From Novosphingobium sp. G106 (lineage in GTDB: Bacteria > Pseudomonadota > Alphaproteobacteria > Sphingomonadales > Sphingomonadaceae): a DNA stretch of 64,000 nucleotides. Position 1 is the stretch's first letter. Each line of letters begins with the position of its first letter. Under the pieces are notes generated by a model, which made no database searches, was not told the DNA's origin, and worked only from the letters and a program-made list of their open reading frames with translations. Both the position numbers and the translations under genes were made by a program. Shown one piece after another: positions 27,176 through 35,308 of this stretch. The stretch spans positions 186,001 through 250,000 of the forward strand of contig NZ_JAHOOZ010000004.1 in NCBI RefSeq assembly GCF_019075875.1, in the 5' to 3' direction.

Positions 27176-28444
27176 ATGTACCGTATCATTGCGGCCTTAA
27201 TGGCCGTCACGTCTTGCGCGTCGATCGCGCAGGCGCAGACGGCGACGTCACCACCATCATCTGCCAGTCAACCCATCTTCACACTCGATCGCGCCCGAAC
27301 CATTGCTGGGGGAAGTTCCCCTAGTATCGAGTCGGCGGCGGCGGGGGTTCGTTCTGCGGCTGCGGGACGTACGATCGCGGGCCTCAGGCCCAATCCTGAA
27401 ATTCAGGTCCAGACCGAGAATGTCGCTGGGTCTGGCATCTATCGTGGCACGCAAAGCGCGGAAACGACGGCGACCCTTGCGTTGCCGATTGAGCTTGGCG
27501 GCAAGCGTTCCGCTCGTATCGCCGTCGCAGACTCCCGGAGTGCGCGAGCGCAGATCGATGCGTCGATCGCGCTCGCGGATCTGAACCTGCGGATCACGCA
27601 AACCTATATCGCAGCGGCTGCAGCTGAACGGCGCGTGGATGTCGCACGCCAGCAGGCTGAAATTGCAGGAAATGCTTTCAAGGCAGCGCGGACGCGCGTG
27701 ACGGCAGGCGCTGGTGCGCCTATCGATCAGCAGCGCGCCGACGTTTTGCGCGTGAATGCCGAGGTCGGTCTCGAGCGCGCGATTCGCGAGGCGGCGGTCG
27801 CCCGAGGCAATCTCGAACGGCTTGTGGGTCAGCCTATCGAGGGCTCGCTTGATCTTGGCTGGTTCGATCGCATCGGTGGCTATGGTCCGACGATGCCGGT
27901 CGACCCGAGCGGCACATTGGCGTTGGCCGCCGCACAGGCCGATCTCAACACTGCCGATGCTCAGGTCCGCCTGGCGAGATCCCAGCGTATCCCGGATATT
28001 ACGCTTAGCGTCGGCGCGCGGCGGCTGTCGCAGACGAACGACAAAGCTGCAGTGGTGGGAATCGCCATTCCGTTCCCACTTTTCAACAACGGAGCAGCCG
28101 CCGTAAGTCAGGCGCGGGCCGAGCAAACCCGGGCCGACGCGAACCGCCGGGTCGCCATCATCGAGGCCGAGCAGGCCATCGCAAGCGCCCAGGCGGAGTT
28201 GGCCAATGCTGCCGCCACAGCTCGGGCGGCAGGAGGGCCGGGTCTTGCTGCAGCCTCCGAGGCAGCCCGCATTGCTCGCATTGGCTATTCTCAGGGAAAG
28301 TTCAGCCAGCTCGATCTTCTCGAGGCAGAACGGACGCTGGCAGAGACCCGGGCGGCTTATACCGATGCACTGGCAGCCTATCATGACGCGGAAGCGCGGC
28401 TTGAACGCCTGACCGCACCTGCCCCCGAACTGGGGGAACGCTGA
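27176..28444 (+). CDS. czcC: CzcC-like outer membrane efflux protein (TolC family), second czc operon
   Basis: 422 residues with a signal peptide (residues about 1-21, SIAQAQ). CzcC patterns are GLRPNPEIQVQTENVAGSGIYRG, LPIELGGKRSARIA and IPDITLSVGARRLSQTNDKAAVVGIAIPFPLFNNG. It has the same length as the first czcC and clearly shares ancestry with it. A 122-bp gap separates it from czcB, unlike the overlap in the first operon. Confidence 0.9.
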   Translation: MYRIIAALMAVTSCASIAQAQTATSPPSSASQPIFTLDRARTIAGGSSPSIESAAAGVRSAAAGRTIAGLRPNPEIQVQTENVAGSGIYRGTQSAETTATLALPIELGGKRSARIAVADSRSARAQIDASIALADLNLRITQTYIAAAAAERRVDVARQQAEIAGNAFKAARTRVTAGAGAPIDQQRADVLRVNAEVGLERAIREAAVARGNLERLVGQPIEGSLDLGWFDRIGGYGPTMPVDPSGTLALAAAQADLNTADAQVRLARSQRIPDITLSVGARRLSQTNDKAAVVGIAIPFPLFNNGAAAVSQARAEQTRADANRRVAIIEAEQAIASAQAELANAAATARAAGGPGLAAASEAARIARIGYSQGKFSQLDLLEAERTLAETRAAYTDALAAYHDAEARLERLTAPAPELGER

Positions 28445-28566
28445 ACCATGACAATTATCGCAGTTTCACCGCGCGACAGCACGGCACTTCCCATTGCGAC
28501 GGTCGCGACGACGCGCTGGACCGTAGGGCTTCGATGCCCTGCTCCACCCCATTCCGGAGAATTTCT

Positions 28567-29736
28567 ATGATCCAGCAAGACAAGCGCCTTATGGGCGGTG
28601 TTGCCGCTGCGGTGCTCGTTGCCGCCCTAGGCGGCTTTAGCGTTGCGCGATGCACCAGTGACAGCTCGCCCGCCACAGCGGAGGCTCCTGCCAAGTCCGA
28701 AGGAGCAAAGGAGGCTGGCGCCGCTGACACGCTCGCCATGACACCCGCGGCGATCAAGGACGCAGGCGTTGTGACAGAGACGATCACCGCCGGAGGACTG
28801 GGCGCGGAGATCGTGAGCCAGGCAATTGTCACTCCCTCACCGACAGGCGAGGCGATAGTGACCGCGCGGGCCGGTGGCGCTGTCACGCGAATTCTCAAGC
28901 GGCTGGGCGATCCCGTTCGCGCCGGGGAGGCCTTGGCGGTGGTCGAGAGCCGTGATGCCGCGCAGATCGCCGCAGACCGTACTGCGGCGGGCGCAAAGGC
29001 GGTGCTAGCGCAAAAGTCGCTAGCCCGAGAGCGCTATCTCTATGACCAGAAGGTATCTGCCAGGGTTGATCTTGAGCAAGCGCAAGCGGAAGCGGCGGCC
29101 GCGGCTGCGGAGGCGCATCGCGCGCGCATCGCTGCCGGCGCTGCCAATGTCACGTCGGATGGGCGTGGTGTGGTGCTCGCCAGTCCGATTTCGGGCCGGG
29201 TGACGTCGATGAAGGTCAGCCTTGGCGCCTTCGTCCAGCCGGAAACTGAGCTTTTCCGCGTTGCAGATCCCCGACAGATTCAGATCGACGCTGCTGTCGG
29301 CTCCGCAGACGCGTCCCGCCTCGTGGCGGGCGACAAGGCAATCGTCGAGCTTCCCGATGGTCGCACGGTAGAAGCGCGCGTGCGGGCAGTGACGCCGACA
29401 CTGAGCGGGGAAACGCGCGCTGCAACGGCCGTGCTCGATGTAACAGGCGGTGTACTGCAGCCCGGTCTCGCCGTGCGTGTGCGTATGATACCGAGCCGTG
29501 GCGCCACGTCGAATGCCATCGTCGTTCCTGAAGAAGCAGTGCAATCGGTCAACGGCCGTGATGTCGTCTTCGTGCGGACTGCCAATGGCTTCAAGGCGAT
29601 GCCGATAACGACGGGCCAGCGCAGCGCAGGTCGGATCGAGGTCGCGTCCGGCCTGCAGGCCGGACAGGCCATCGCCATTCGCAATGCTTTCTTGCTCAAA
29701 GCCGAACTCGGCAAGGGCGCAGGCGAGGAAGAATAA
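28567..29736 (+). CDS. czcB: CzcB-like periplasmic adaptor, second czc operon
   Basis: 389 residues from ATG 28567, preceded by GGAGA; an upstream in-frame ATG at 28534 is less likely. One membrane segment (about residues 9-30) is followed by the adaptor core: VTARAGGAVTRILKRLGDPVRAGEALAVVESRDAAQIA, then ISGRVTSMKVSLGAFVQPETELFRVADPRQIQIDAAV. It closely parallels the first CzcB. It joins the inner membrane pump to the outer membrane duct. Confidence 0.9.
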   Translation: MIQQDKRLMGGVAAAVLVAALGGFSVARCTSDSSPATAEAPAKSEGAKEAGAADTLAMTPAAIKDAGVVTETITAGGLGAEIVSQAIVTPSPTGEAIVTARAGGAVTRILKRLGDPVRAGEALAVVESRDAAQIAADRTAAGAKAVLAQKSLARERYLYDQKVSARVDLEQAQAEAAAAAAEAHRARIAAGAANVTSDGRGVVLASPISGRVTSMKVSLGAFVQPETELFRVADPRQIQIDAAVGSADASRLVAGDKAIVELPDGRTVEARVRAVTPTLSGETRAATAVLDVTGGVLQPGLAVRVRMIPSRGATSNAIVVPEEAVQSVNGRDVVFVRTANGFKAMPITTGQRSAGRIEVASGLQAGQAIAIRNAFLLKAELGKGAGEEE

Positions 29737-29739
29737 GCC

Positions 29740-32700
29740 ATGATCGCAAATTTGATGGCGCTATCCGTCCGCATGCGCTGGGCGGTCGTCCTTCTCTTCC
29801 TTGTCGTTGCCGGTTTCGGCGGTTGGCAGCTCTCCAAGCTGCCTATCGACGCGGTTCCCGACATCACCAATAAACAAGTCCAGATCAATACGGTCGAACG
29901 CGGCCTCTCGCCGATTGAGATCGAGAAACGGGTTACCTTTCCGATCGAAACCGCCCTTGCCGGTATCCCAGGCCTCGAGACTACTCGTTCCCTTTCCCGA
30001 AATGGATTCAGTCAGGTCTCGGCGATCTTCACCGAGGGCACCGACCTCTATTTTGCTCGTCAGCAGGTGAGTGAGCGCCTTACCCAGGCGCGCGACACAT
30101 TGCCGGCGGGCGTACAGCCGCAAATCGGCCCGGTGACCACCGGTCTTGGTGAAGTGCTCATGTACTCGGTCGACTTCGCCAATCCCGGCGGCAAGGGTGC
30201 GACCATCCGCAACGGTCAACCAGGCTGGCAGTCGGACGGCAGTTTCCTAACGCCCGAGGGTGCCCGGTTGACCGACGAAGTTGGCCGCGCCGCCTATCTT
30301 CGGACGGTACAGGATTGGATTATCCGTCCGCAGCTCCGCACGGTGCAGGGCGTTGCTGGCATCGACTCGATCGGCGGCTACGCCAAACAATATGTCGTCG
30401 AGCCTGATCCAGTGAAGCTGTCTTCCTACGGCATCTCCTACTCCGAACTCGCAAAGGCGCTCGAGGCGGCCAACCTCGCTGTCGGCGCTAATTACTTCAA
30501 CAAGGGCGGCGAGGCATATCTCGTCCGCGCGGATGCCCGTATCCGCGACATTGATGAGATCGCCGACGCCATCGTTGCGACCCGCGGTGGCTTGCCGATC
30601 ACGGTCAAGGATATCGCCAATGTGAAAATCGGCGGAGAGCTCCGGACCGGCGCGGCGAGCCAGAATGGCCATGAAGCCGTCATCGGCACGGCGTTGATGC
30701 TGATCGGCGAGAACAGCCGTGTCGTCGCCCGCAATGTCGGCGAAAAGCTAGACGGGATCGGAAAATCGCTGCCGGCGGGAATCAAGGTGACGACGGTGCT
30801 CGACCGCTCGAAGCTGGTCAACGCAACCGTGGGCACGGTGCAGAAGAACCTTATTGAAGGCGCTGTTCTGGTTGCGGCGGCTCTGTTCCTGCTGCTCGGC
30901 AATGTCCGCGCAGCACTCATCGCCGTCCTCATCATCCCGTTCTCATTCCTGATGATGGCGATTGGCATGAACGCCTTTCGCGTGCCCGGCAATCTGATGA
31001 GCCTCGGCGCGCTCGACTTCGGCCTGATTGTCGATGGCGCTGTCATCATCATCGAAAACTGTCTGTCACGTCTTGCGCATCGACAGGAGCATGAAGGCCG
31101 GCTGCTCAACCTGCGCGAGCGGCTCGAGGAGACGATGCGGGCGTCCCAGGAGATGATCAAGCCGACGGTGTTCGGACAAGGTATCATCCTGCTCGCCTTC
31201 GCGCCGTTGCTCATGTTCACCGGGGTCGAAGGCAAGACGTTCTCACCGATGGCGATCACGATCATGCTCGCATTGGTCGCGGCGTTCATCCTTGCACTGA
31301 CCTTCGTGCCGGCGATGGTTGCCCTCCTGATCCGGGGCAAGGTTTCGGAGAAAGAGGTCTGGATCATCGCCAAGGCCAAGGCCCGCTATTTGCCTCTGCT
31401 CGACAAGGCAGTCGCGCGGCCATGGCCATTCATCGGTGCCGGTTTCGCGTTCTTCGCGGCTTCGGCGCTCGTATTCGGTTTTCTCGGGCAGGAGTTCATC
31501 CCGCAGCTTGATGAGAAGAACGTGGCCCTCGCGTCGACGCGTGTGCCGTCGGTATCGCTCGAACAATCACTCAAGATGCAGCGCGACGTCGAGAGGGCCG
31601 TTACCAGCCTTCCCGAGGTTGAACTGATGTTCTCGAAGACCGGTACCGCTGAAGTCGCGACGGACCCGATGCCGCCGAACGTCTCGGACGGCTTCGTGAT
31701 CTTGAAGCCGCAGGAGGAGTGGCCTGCAGGCGTGACGACCAAAGCTGATGTGCTCAAGCGAATCGAAGAAAAGTCCGGCGCGAAGATCGGGCAGACCTAT
31801 GAGGTGAGCCAGCCCATCCAACTCCGGTTCAACGAACTGATCGCCGGTGTTCGTGGTGATGTCGCGATCAAGCTCTACGGTGATGATCTCGATAAGATGG
31901 GTGCTACGGCAAAGGAAATCGTCCGGGCGCTCCAGACCGTTCCTGGGGCCGCCGACGTCAAGGCCGAACAGACCAGCGGCTCACCCACGCTCGATGTGAA
32001 GTTCGATCGTGCGGCGATCGCACGCTACGGCCTTACGCTGGAGGAAGTCGCTGACACGGTGGCCGCCGCTATGGGTGGTCGTGATGCTGGATTGTTGTTC
32101 GAGGGTGATCGGCGGTTTGAGGTAACCGTGCGCGTGCCTGAAACAACCCGTGTGAGTCTCGACGCACTGGCAGCGCTGCCGATCCTCATGCCACAGGATG
32201 GCGATAAGGTTCGGGGTTCAGTCCCGCTATCGCAGGTCGCACAGTTCCGGTTCAGCGAAGGGCTGAACCAGATCAGCCGCGAGAATGGCAAGCGGCGCGT
32301 GGTTATCCAGACCAACGTTCGCGGTCGTGACGTCGGATCCTTCGTCGCCGAGGCGCAAGCCAAGGTCGACAAGGTGGCGTTGCCAACTGGATCTTATCTC
32401 GAGTGGGGCGGTCAATTCCAGAATCTGCAAGCCGCCTCGGACAGATTGTCGATCGTCGTTCCCCTGTGCTTCCTGGCAATCTTCGGGTTGCTGTACATGG
32501 CGCTGGGCGGGCTCGCCCGTGCGACTGCGGTGTTCCTGGCGGTCCCTCTGGGTCTCGCAGGCGGCGTGTATACGCTGTGGCTGACAGGCATATCCTTCTC
32601 CGTTTCGGCGGCGGTCGGGTTCATCTGCCTGGCGGGCGTTGCCGTGCTCAATGGCCTCGTTGTCATGACGGCAATTCGCGAACGGCTGGAAGCCGGAGTG

Positions 32701-32997
32701 GAACTGAGTGCGGCGATTATCGATGGCTGCCGTGAGAAGATGCGTGCAGTCGTGATGACCGGCTTCGTGCCTGCAATCGGTTTCGTGCCCATGGCCCTCG
32801 CGCACGGCACGGGCGCGGAGGTGCAAAAGCCCCTCGCCACCGTCGTGATTGGCGGCCTGATCGCAGCAACGATCCTGACCCTGCTCGTGCTCCCCGCAAT
32901 TGCAAAAGTGGTGCTTGGTTGGGGCGAACGGATGGGTCGGCGCGGCTCAAAGCAGCGGGACAGCGAAGCACCTGAAGCGGCACCGGCCGCGGTCTGA
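29740..32997 (+). CDS. czcA: CzcA-type RND divalent-metal efflux pump, second czc operon
   Basis: 1085 residues, starting 3 bp after czcB. TM4 carries SLGALDFGLIVDGAVIIIEN, the CzcA proton-relay motif. Other shared segments are GQEFIPQLDEKNVAL and VSQPIQLRFNELIAGVRGDVAIKLYGDDLD. It is a clear paralogue of the pump at 16945-20181. With the MerR-type site 3 upstream it may respond to the same metal as the pbr genes. Confidence 0.93.
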   Translation: MIANLMALSVRMRWAVVLLFLVVAGFGGWQLSKLPIDAVPDITNKQVQINTVERGLSPIEIEKRVTFPIETALAGIPGLETTRSLSRNGFSQVSAIFTEGTDLYFARQQVSERLTQARDTLPAGVQPQIGPVTTGLGEVLMYSVDFANPGGKGATIRNGQPGWQSDGSFLTPEGARLTDEVGRAAYLRTVQDWIIRPQLRTVQGVAGIDSIGGYAKQYVVEPDPVKLSSYGISYSELAKALEAANLAVGANYFNKGGEAYLVRADARIRDIDEIADAIVATRGGLPITVKDIANVKIGGELRTGAASQNGHEAVIGTALMLIGENSRVVARNVGEKLDGIGKSLPAGIKVTTVLDRSKLVNATVGTVQKNLIEGAVLVAAALFLLLGNVRAALIAVLIIPFSFLMMAIGMNAFRVPGNLMSLGALDFGLIVDGAVIIIENCLSRLAHRQEHEGRLLNLRERLEETMRASQEMIKPTVFGQGIILLAFAPLLMFTGVEGKTFSPMAITIMLALVAAFILALTFVPAMVALLIRGKVSEKEVWIIAKAKARYLPLLDKAVARPWPFIGAGFAFFAASALVFGFLGQEFIPQLDEKNVALASTRVPSVSLEQSLKMQRDVERAVTSLPEVELMFSKTGTAEVATDPMPPNVSDGFVILKPQEEWPAGVTTKADVLKRIEEKSGAKIGQTYEVSQPIQLRFNELIAGVRGDVAIKLYGDDLDKMGATAKEIVRALQTVPGAADVKAEQTSGSPTLDVKFDRAAIARYGLTLEEVADTVAAAMGGRDAGLLFEGDRRFEVTVRVPETTRVSLDALAALPILMPQDGDKVRGSVPLSQVAQFRFSEGLNQISRENGKRRVVIQTNVRGRDVGSFVAEAQAKVDKVALPTGSYLEWGGQFQNLQAASDRLSIVVPLCFLAIFGLLYMALGGLARATAVFLAVPLGLAGGVYTLWLTGISFSVSAAVGFICLAGVAVLNGLVVMTAIRERLEAGVELSAAIIDGCREKMRAVVMTGFVPAIGFVPMALAHGTGAEVQKPLATVVIGGLIAATILTLLVLPAIAKVVLGWGERMGRRGSKQRDSEAPEAAPAAV

Positions 32998-33011
32998 GAG
33001 AGGATATAAAC

Positions 33012-33356
33012 ATGAGCGAACAAGCAAAATTGCTGCGGATCTACACTGACGAGGCCGCTTATTTCGGTGACCGCAAGGTGTTCGAAGTTGTTGCGTCTCG
33101 CGCCCGGGACATGAAGATGGCCGGTGCCACCATCCTGGAAGCGATGGTGGGCTTTGGCCGATCGGCCCATGTCCATCGACGCCACGTTCTTGAAAGTGAT
33201 CGGGCGGTCGTAATCGAGATTGTCGATCTCGACTCAAATCTGCGCGCCTTTGTCGATGGCCTTTCCGAAATTCCGGGCATCGGACTGATGACCCTGGAGG
33301 CGGTGGAAGTGCTCGGCGGCAAAGCGAGCGAAGCGATCGCGCAGGTCGACGCATGA
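33012..33356 (+). CDS. PII-like DUF190 family protein
   Basis: 114 residues. LLRIYTDEAAYFGDRKVFEVVASRARDMKMAGATILEAMVGFG is the DUF190 signature, a small PII-like alpha/beta fold that forms trimers. It lies 14 bp after czcA with GAGAGGA upstream and overlaps the next gene (ATGA at 33353-33356). PII-like proteins sense nucleotides or metals and act on membrane proteins. A regulatory role on the adjacent pump is an inference. Confidence 0.85.
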   Translation: MSEQAKLLRIYTDEAAYFGDRKVFEVVASRARDMKMAGATILEAMVGFGRSAHVHRRHVLESDRAVVIEIVDLDSNLRAFVDGLSEIPGIGLMTLEAVEVLGGKASEAIAQVDA

Positions 33357-33490
33357 TAGCGGCCCTCATGCCAGCCGGTTCAAGCCTCCGGTGTGAGGGT
33401 TGGCGATCGGCGTCAGTGACAACGCGCTCTGAAACCTCTCCCTCGCCTCGCCGGCGGGGGAGGGGACAGACGCTGGCTGGACACTTCCCT

Positions 33491-33952
33491 ATGTTCATCG
33501 TCGAAAGCAAGGTTCACTTGGCAGCCCCGCTTGCTCGGGTCTGGCGTTTGCTCGTCGATCTCGAGCATTATTCTGACTGGCACCCCTTTGTATCACTGAC
33601 GGGGCCGGCTGCCGTCGGAACCGAGATTGGTTATAAATACCGCACGCGAATGCGAGCGATTCCAGAAATTTCTACTACGGCGCAATTGGTGCGGCTCGAC
33701 CGACACGCAGCCATCAACTGGAAGCTAGGCATTCGTGGACTGCTCGAGATCGATGAAGGTTTTCGGCTCGAAAAATCCGACAAAGGCACGACCGTCACCT
33801 TCAGCATCTCCTGCAACGGTCTCCTGTCGTCCTTGGCCAACAAGCGCCTCAAAAGAGGCCTCGAAAATTCGGTTATCTTAACCAATCAATCGCTCGCCCG
33901 CTTCCTCAAACGCGGCACGACGATCGCGCGATACTCGTTGCAGAACAAGTGA
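33491..33952 (+). CDS. SRPBCC/polyketide-cyclase-like protein
   Basis: 153 residues from ATG 33491 (MFIVESKVHLAAPLARVWRLLVDLEHYSDWHPFVSLTGPAAVG). The frame opens at 33353, overlapping the DUF190 stop, but the first 46 codons read as non-coding, including a GC-rich hairpin-like run at 33432-33466. The V..aP...VW..L.D...Y..W.PF pattern is the SRPBCC (Bet v 1/START-like) fold that binds hydrophobic ligands. Role in metal resistance unknown. Confidence 0.75.
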   Translation: MFIVESKVHLAAPLARVWRLLVDLEHYSDWHPFVSLTGPAAVGTEIGYKYRTRMRAIPEISTTAQLVRLDRHAAINWKLGIRGLLEIDEGFRLEKSDKGTTVTFSISCNGLLSSLANKRLKRGLENSVILTNQSLARFLKRGTTIARYSLQNK

Positions 33953-34188
33953 ACCCAATAGGACTGGAGCCCGGAATGCATGCCTATCAAGAGGGCGGCA
34001 ACGCCCACGACCACACTGGCGGTGCGAACGCTATGATGCTCCAATGGGCCTTGGCACTGTTCCATGCGGACCAGGACGCTGCGTCCCTAGCCCATCTTCG
34101 TGCACAATCCCGATTGCCGCGGCCCTCGCCACGCCATCGCCAGCGGCCTGTGAGGATCCTGCTGCAACGCGACGCTGCAAATGACTAA
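33949..34188 (+). CDS. Small hypothetical protein
   Basis: 79 residues. The GTG start overlaps the previous stop (GTGA) and its stop overlaps the next start (ATGACTAA at 34181-34188), which favours translation. The N-terminal part (MNPIGLEPGMHAYQEGGNAHDHTGGANAMMLQWALALFHAD) is protein-like; the tail is Arg-rich. No domain is recognised. Confidence 0.4.
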   Translation: MNPIGLEPGMHAYQEGGNAHDHTGGANAMMLQWALALFHADQDAASLAHLRAQSRLPRPSPRHRQRPVRILLQRDAAND

Positions 34189-34645
34189 GGGCGGCCGCAT
34201 CAGGATAGTCGTTGTGACTGGCGTACTCCTCGCAACCGGAGCGGTCTCCGGTTGCGCATATGGTCCGGAGCTCGCGGTTCCGGTCACCCACGCCCCGAAT
34301 GAAAAGCTCACCATCTCTTTGCTTCGCGCTCACAGCGCTGATCACGGGATCCTGGTGAGCGGGAGGGTACGACGGCCCGGGCTGAGTCTCGGCCCGTTAT
34401 GGGGCCACCTACACATCGTCGCCAGCGTCCGGGATGGTCCGCCGATCACCGTCGACACGCGGTGGTCCGGAAACATCTCGGGACGTAGCTATCGTTCCGC
34501 GAGCTTCTCGACCCTTATCCGAACTTCGATGCCCGATCGTGTTGAAGCGATTAGCGTCTCCTATCGAGAAGGGAGCGACCAATCGAAACGAAAGCCCGGG
34601 CGCCTACCGGCCCCTCCAACCGAAACAACCGACACGCCACAATGA
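34181..34645 (+). CDS. Hypothetical probable lipoprotein
   Basis: 154 residues. The leader (RIRIVVVTGVLLATGAVSGCAYG) has a lipobox-like AVSGC at about residue 25. The rest looks like a beta-rich extracytoplasmic domain (LLRAHSADHGILVSGRVRRPGLSLGPLWGHLHIVASV...GRSYRSASFSTLIRTSMP), somewhat like small outer-envelope proteins. No family named with confidence. It is the fourth in a run of closely packed genes after the second czcA. Confidence 0.6.
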   Translation: MTKGGRIRIVVVTGVLLATGAVSGCAYGPELAVPVTHAPNEKLTISLLRAHSADHGILVSGRVRRPGLSLGPLWGHLHIVASVRDGPPITVDTRWSGNISGRSYRSASFSTLIRTSMPDRVEAISVSYREGSDQSKRKPGRLPAPPTETTDTPQ

Positions 34646-34655
34646 GGTATCCACA

Positions 34656-34961
34656 ATGACGGATAATATCCAGAAACAAGGGCTTCTTTGCCCCACCTGC
34701 AGAACTGATCTCATCATGAGTGAGAGGCAGGGCATGGAGATCGACTATTGTCCACAATGTCGCGGCGTTTGGCTCGACCGTGGCGAACTCGACAAGATCA
34801 TAGAGCGGAGTGCCATCGATGAGACGGCTCGCCAGACGAGCAGTGGACGGCGCGGCATGTTCGATGATCAACGCGGCCGTGCCGATCATGACACGAGGCA
34901 AGGCTACGAGCGCGGCCATCATGGTCGTCGCAAGAGCTTTCTGAGCGACTTGTTCGACTGA
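34656..34961 (+). CDS. zf-TFIIB (zinc-ribbon) domain protein
   Basis: 101 residues from ATG 34656, preceded by GAGGTA. LCPTCRTDLIM...IDYCPQCRGVWLDRGELDKI is a zf-TFIIB zinc ribbon with two CPxC knuckles. The C-terminal part is charged (DDQRGRADHDTRQGYERGHHGRRKSFLSDLFD), ending in the SFLSDLFD tail common in this family. These proteins are small and cytoplasmic; function is not established. Confidence 0.8.
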   Translation: MTDNIQKQGLLCPTCRTDLIMSERQGMEIDYCPQCRGVWLDRGELDKIIERSAIDETARQTSSGRRGMFDDQRGRADHDTRQGYERGHHGRRKSFLSDLFD

Positions 34962-35021
34962 AATGCTGTGGATCGGCCGCCGCACAATGAGTCCTTCGGG
35001 TGCAAGTGTGAGAACGGCCCG

Positions 35022-35057
35022 CGCCATGGGCGTCTGCCCCTTTTGACGCCCATGGCG
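35022..35057. repeat. Long perfect inverted repeat in the gap 34962-35308
   Basis: CGCCATGGGCGTC (35022-35034) and GACGCCCATGGCG (35045-35057) form a perfect 13-bp stem with loop TGCCCCTTTT. No T-run follows. It may be a terminator for the upstream genes, a structured leader for the ATPase gene or a protein-binding dyad. I see no credible gene in the remaining 347 bp of this gap. Confidence 0.6.
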
Positions 35058-35308
35058 AACGGTTGTGAACAGGGTGGAGAGCGCAGGCGCGTGCGCATCG
35101 AGGTCGGCCTTCGACAATTGGATCTTCCGCTGGCCGTGCTTGCTCTCGGGCTCGGCCTTCAACGTGCCGATCTCGGGCGGCGACCGGATAACACTCATGC
35201 GCCCTGGCGCGACCACTCGCCTGCACGCGGGAAGGGCCCATCGCCGCGCGGCCTTGAGCGCGGCCGCACAACCTCACTCGTCACATCGCGCCCACTAAGG
35301 AAAACATC

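Noticed and set aside
34551..35216. 221-codon minus-strand frame covering the zf-TFIIB gene and the gap after it
   Set aside because: The plus strand encodes a clear zinc ribbon there, and the minus frame shows no domain or ribosome site I can defend.
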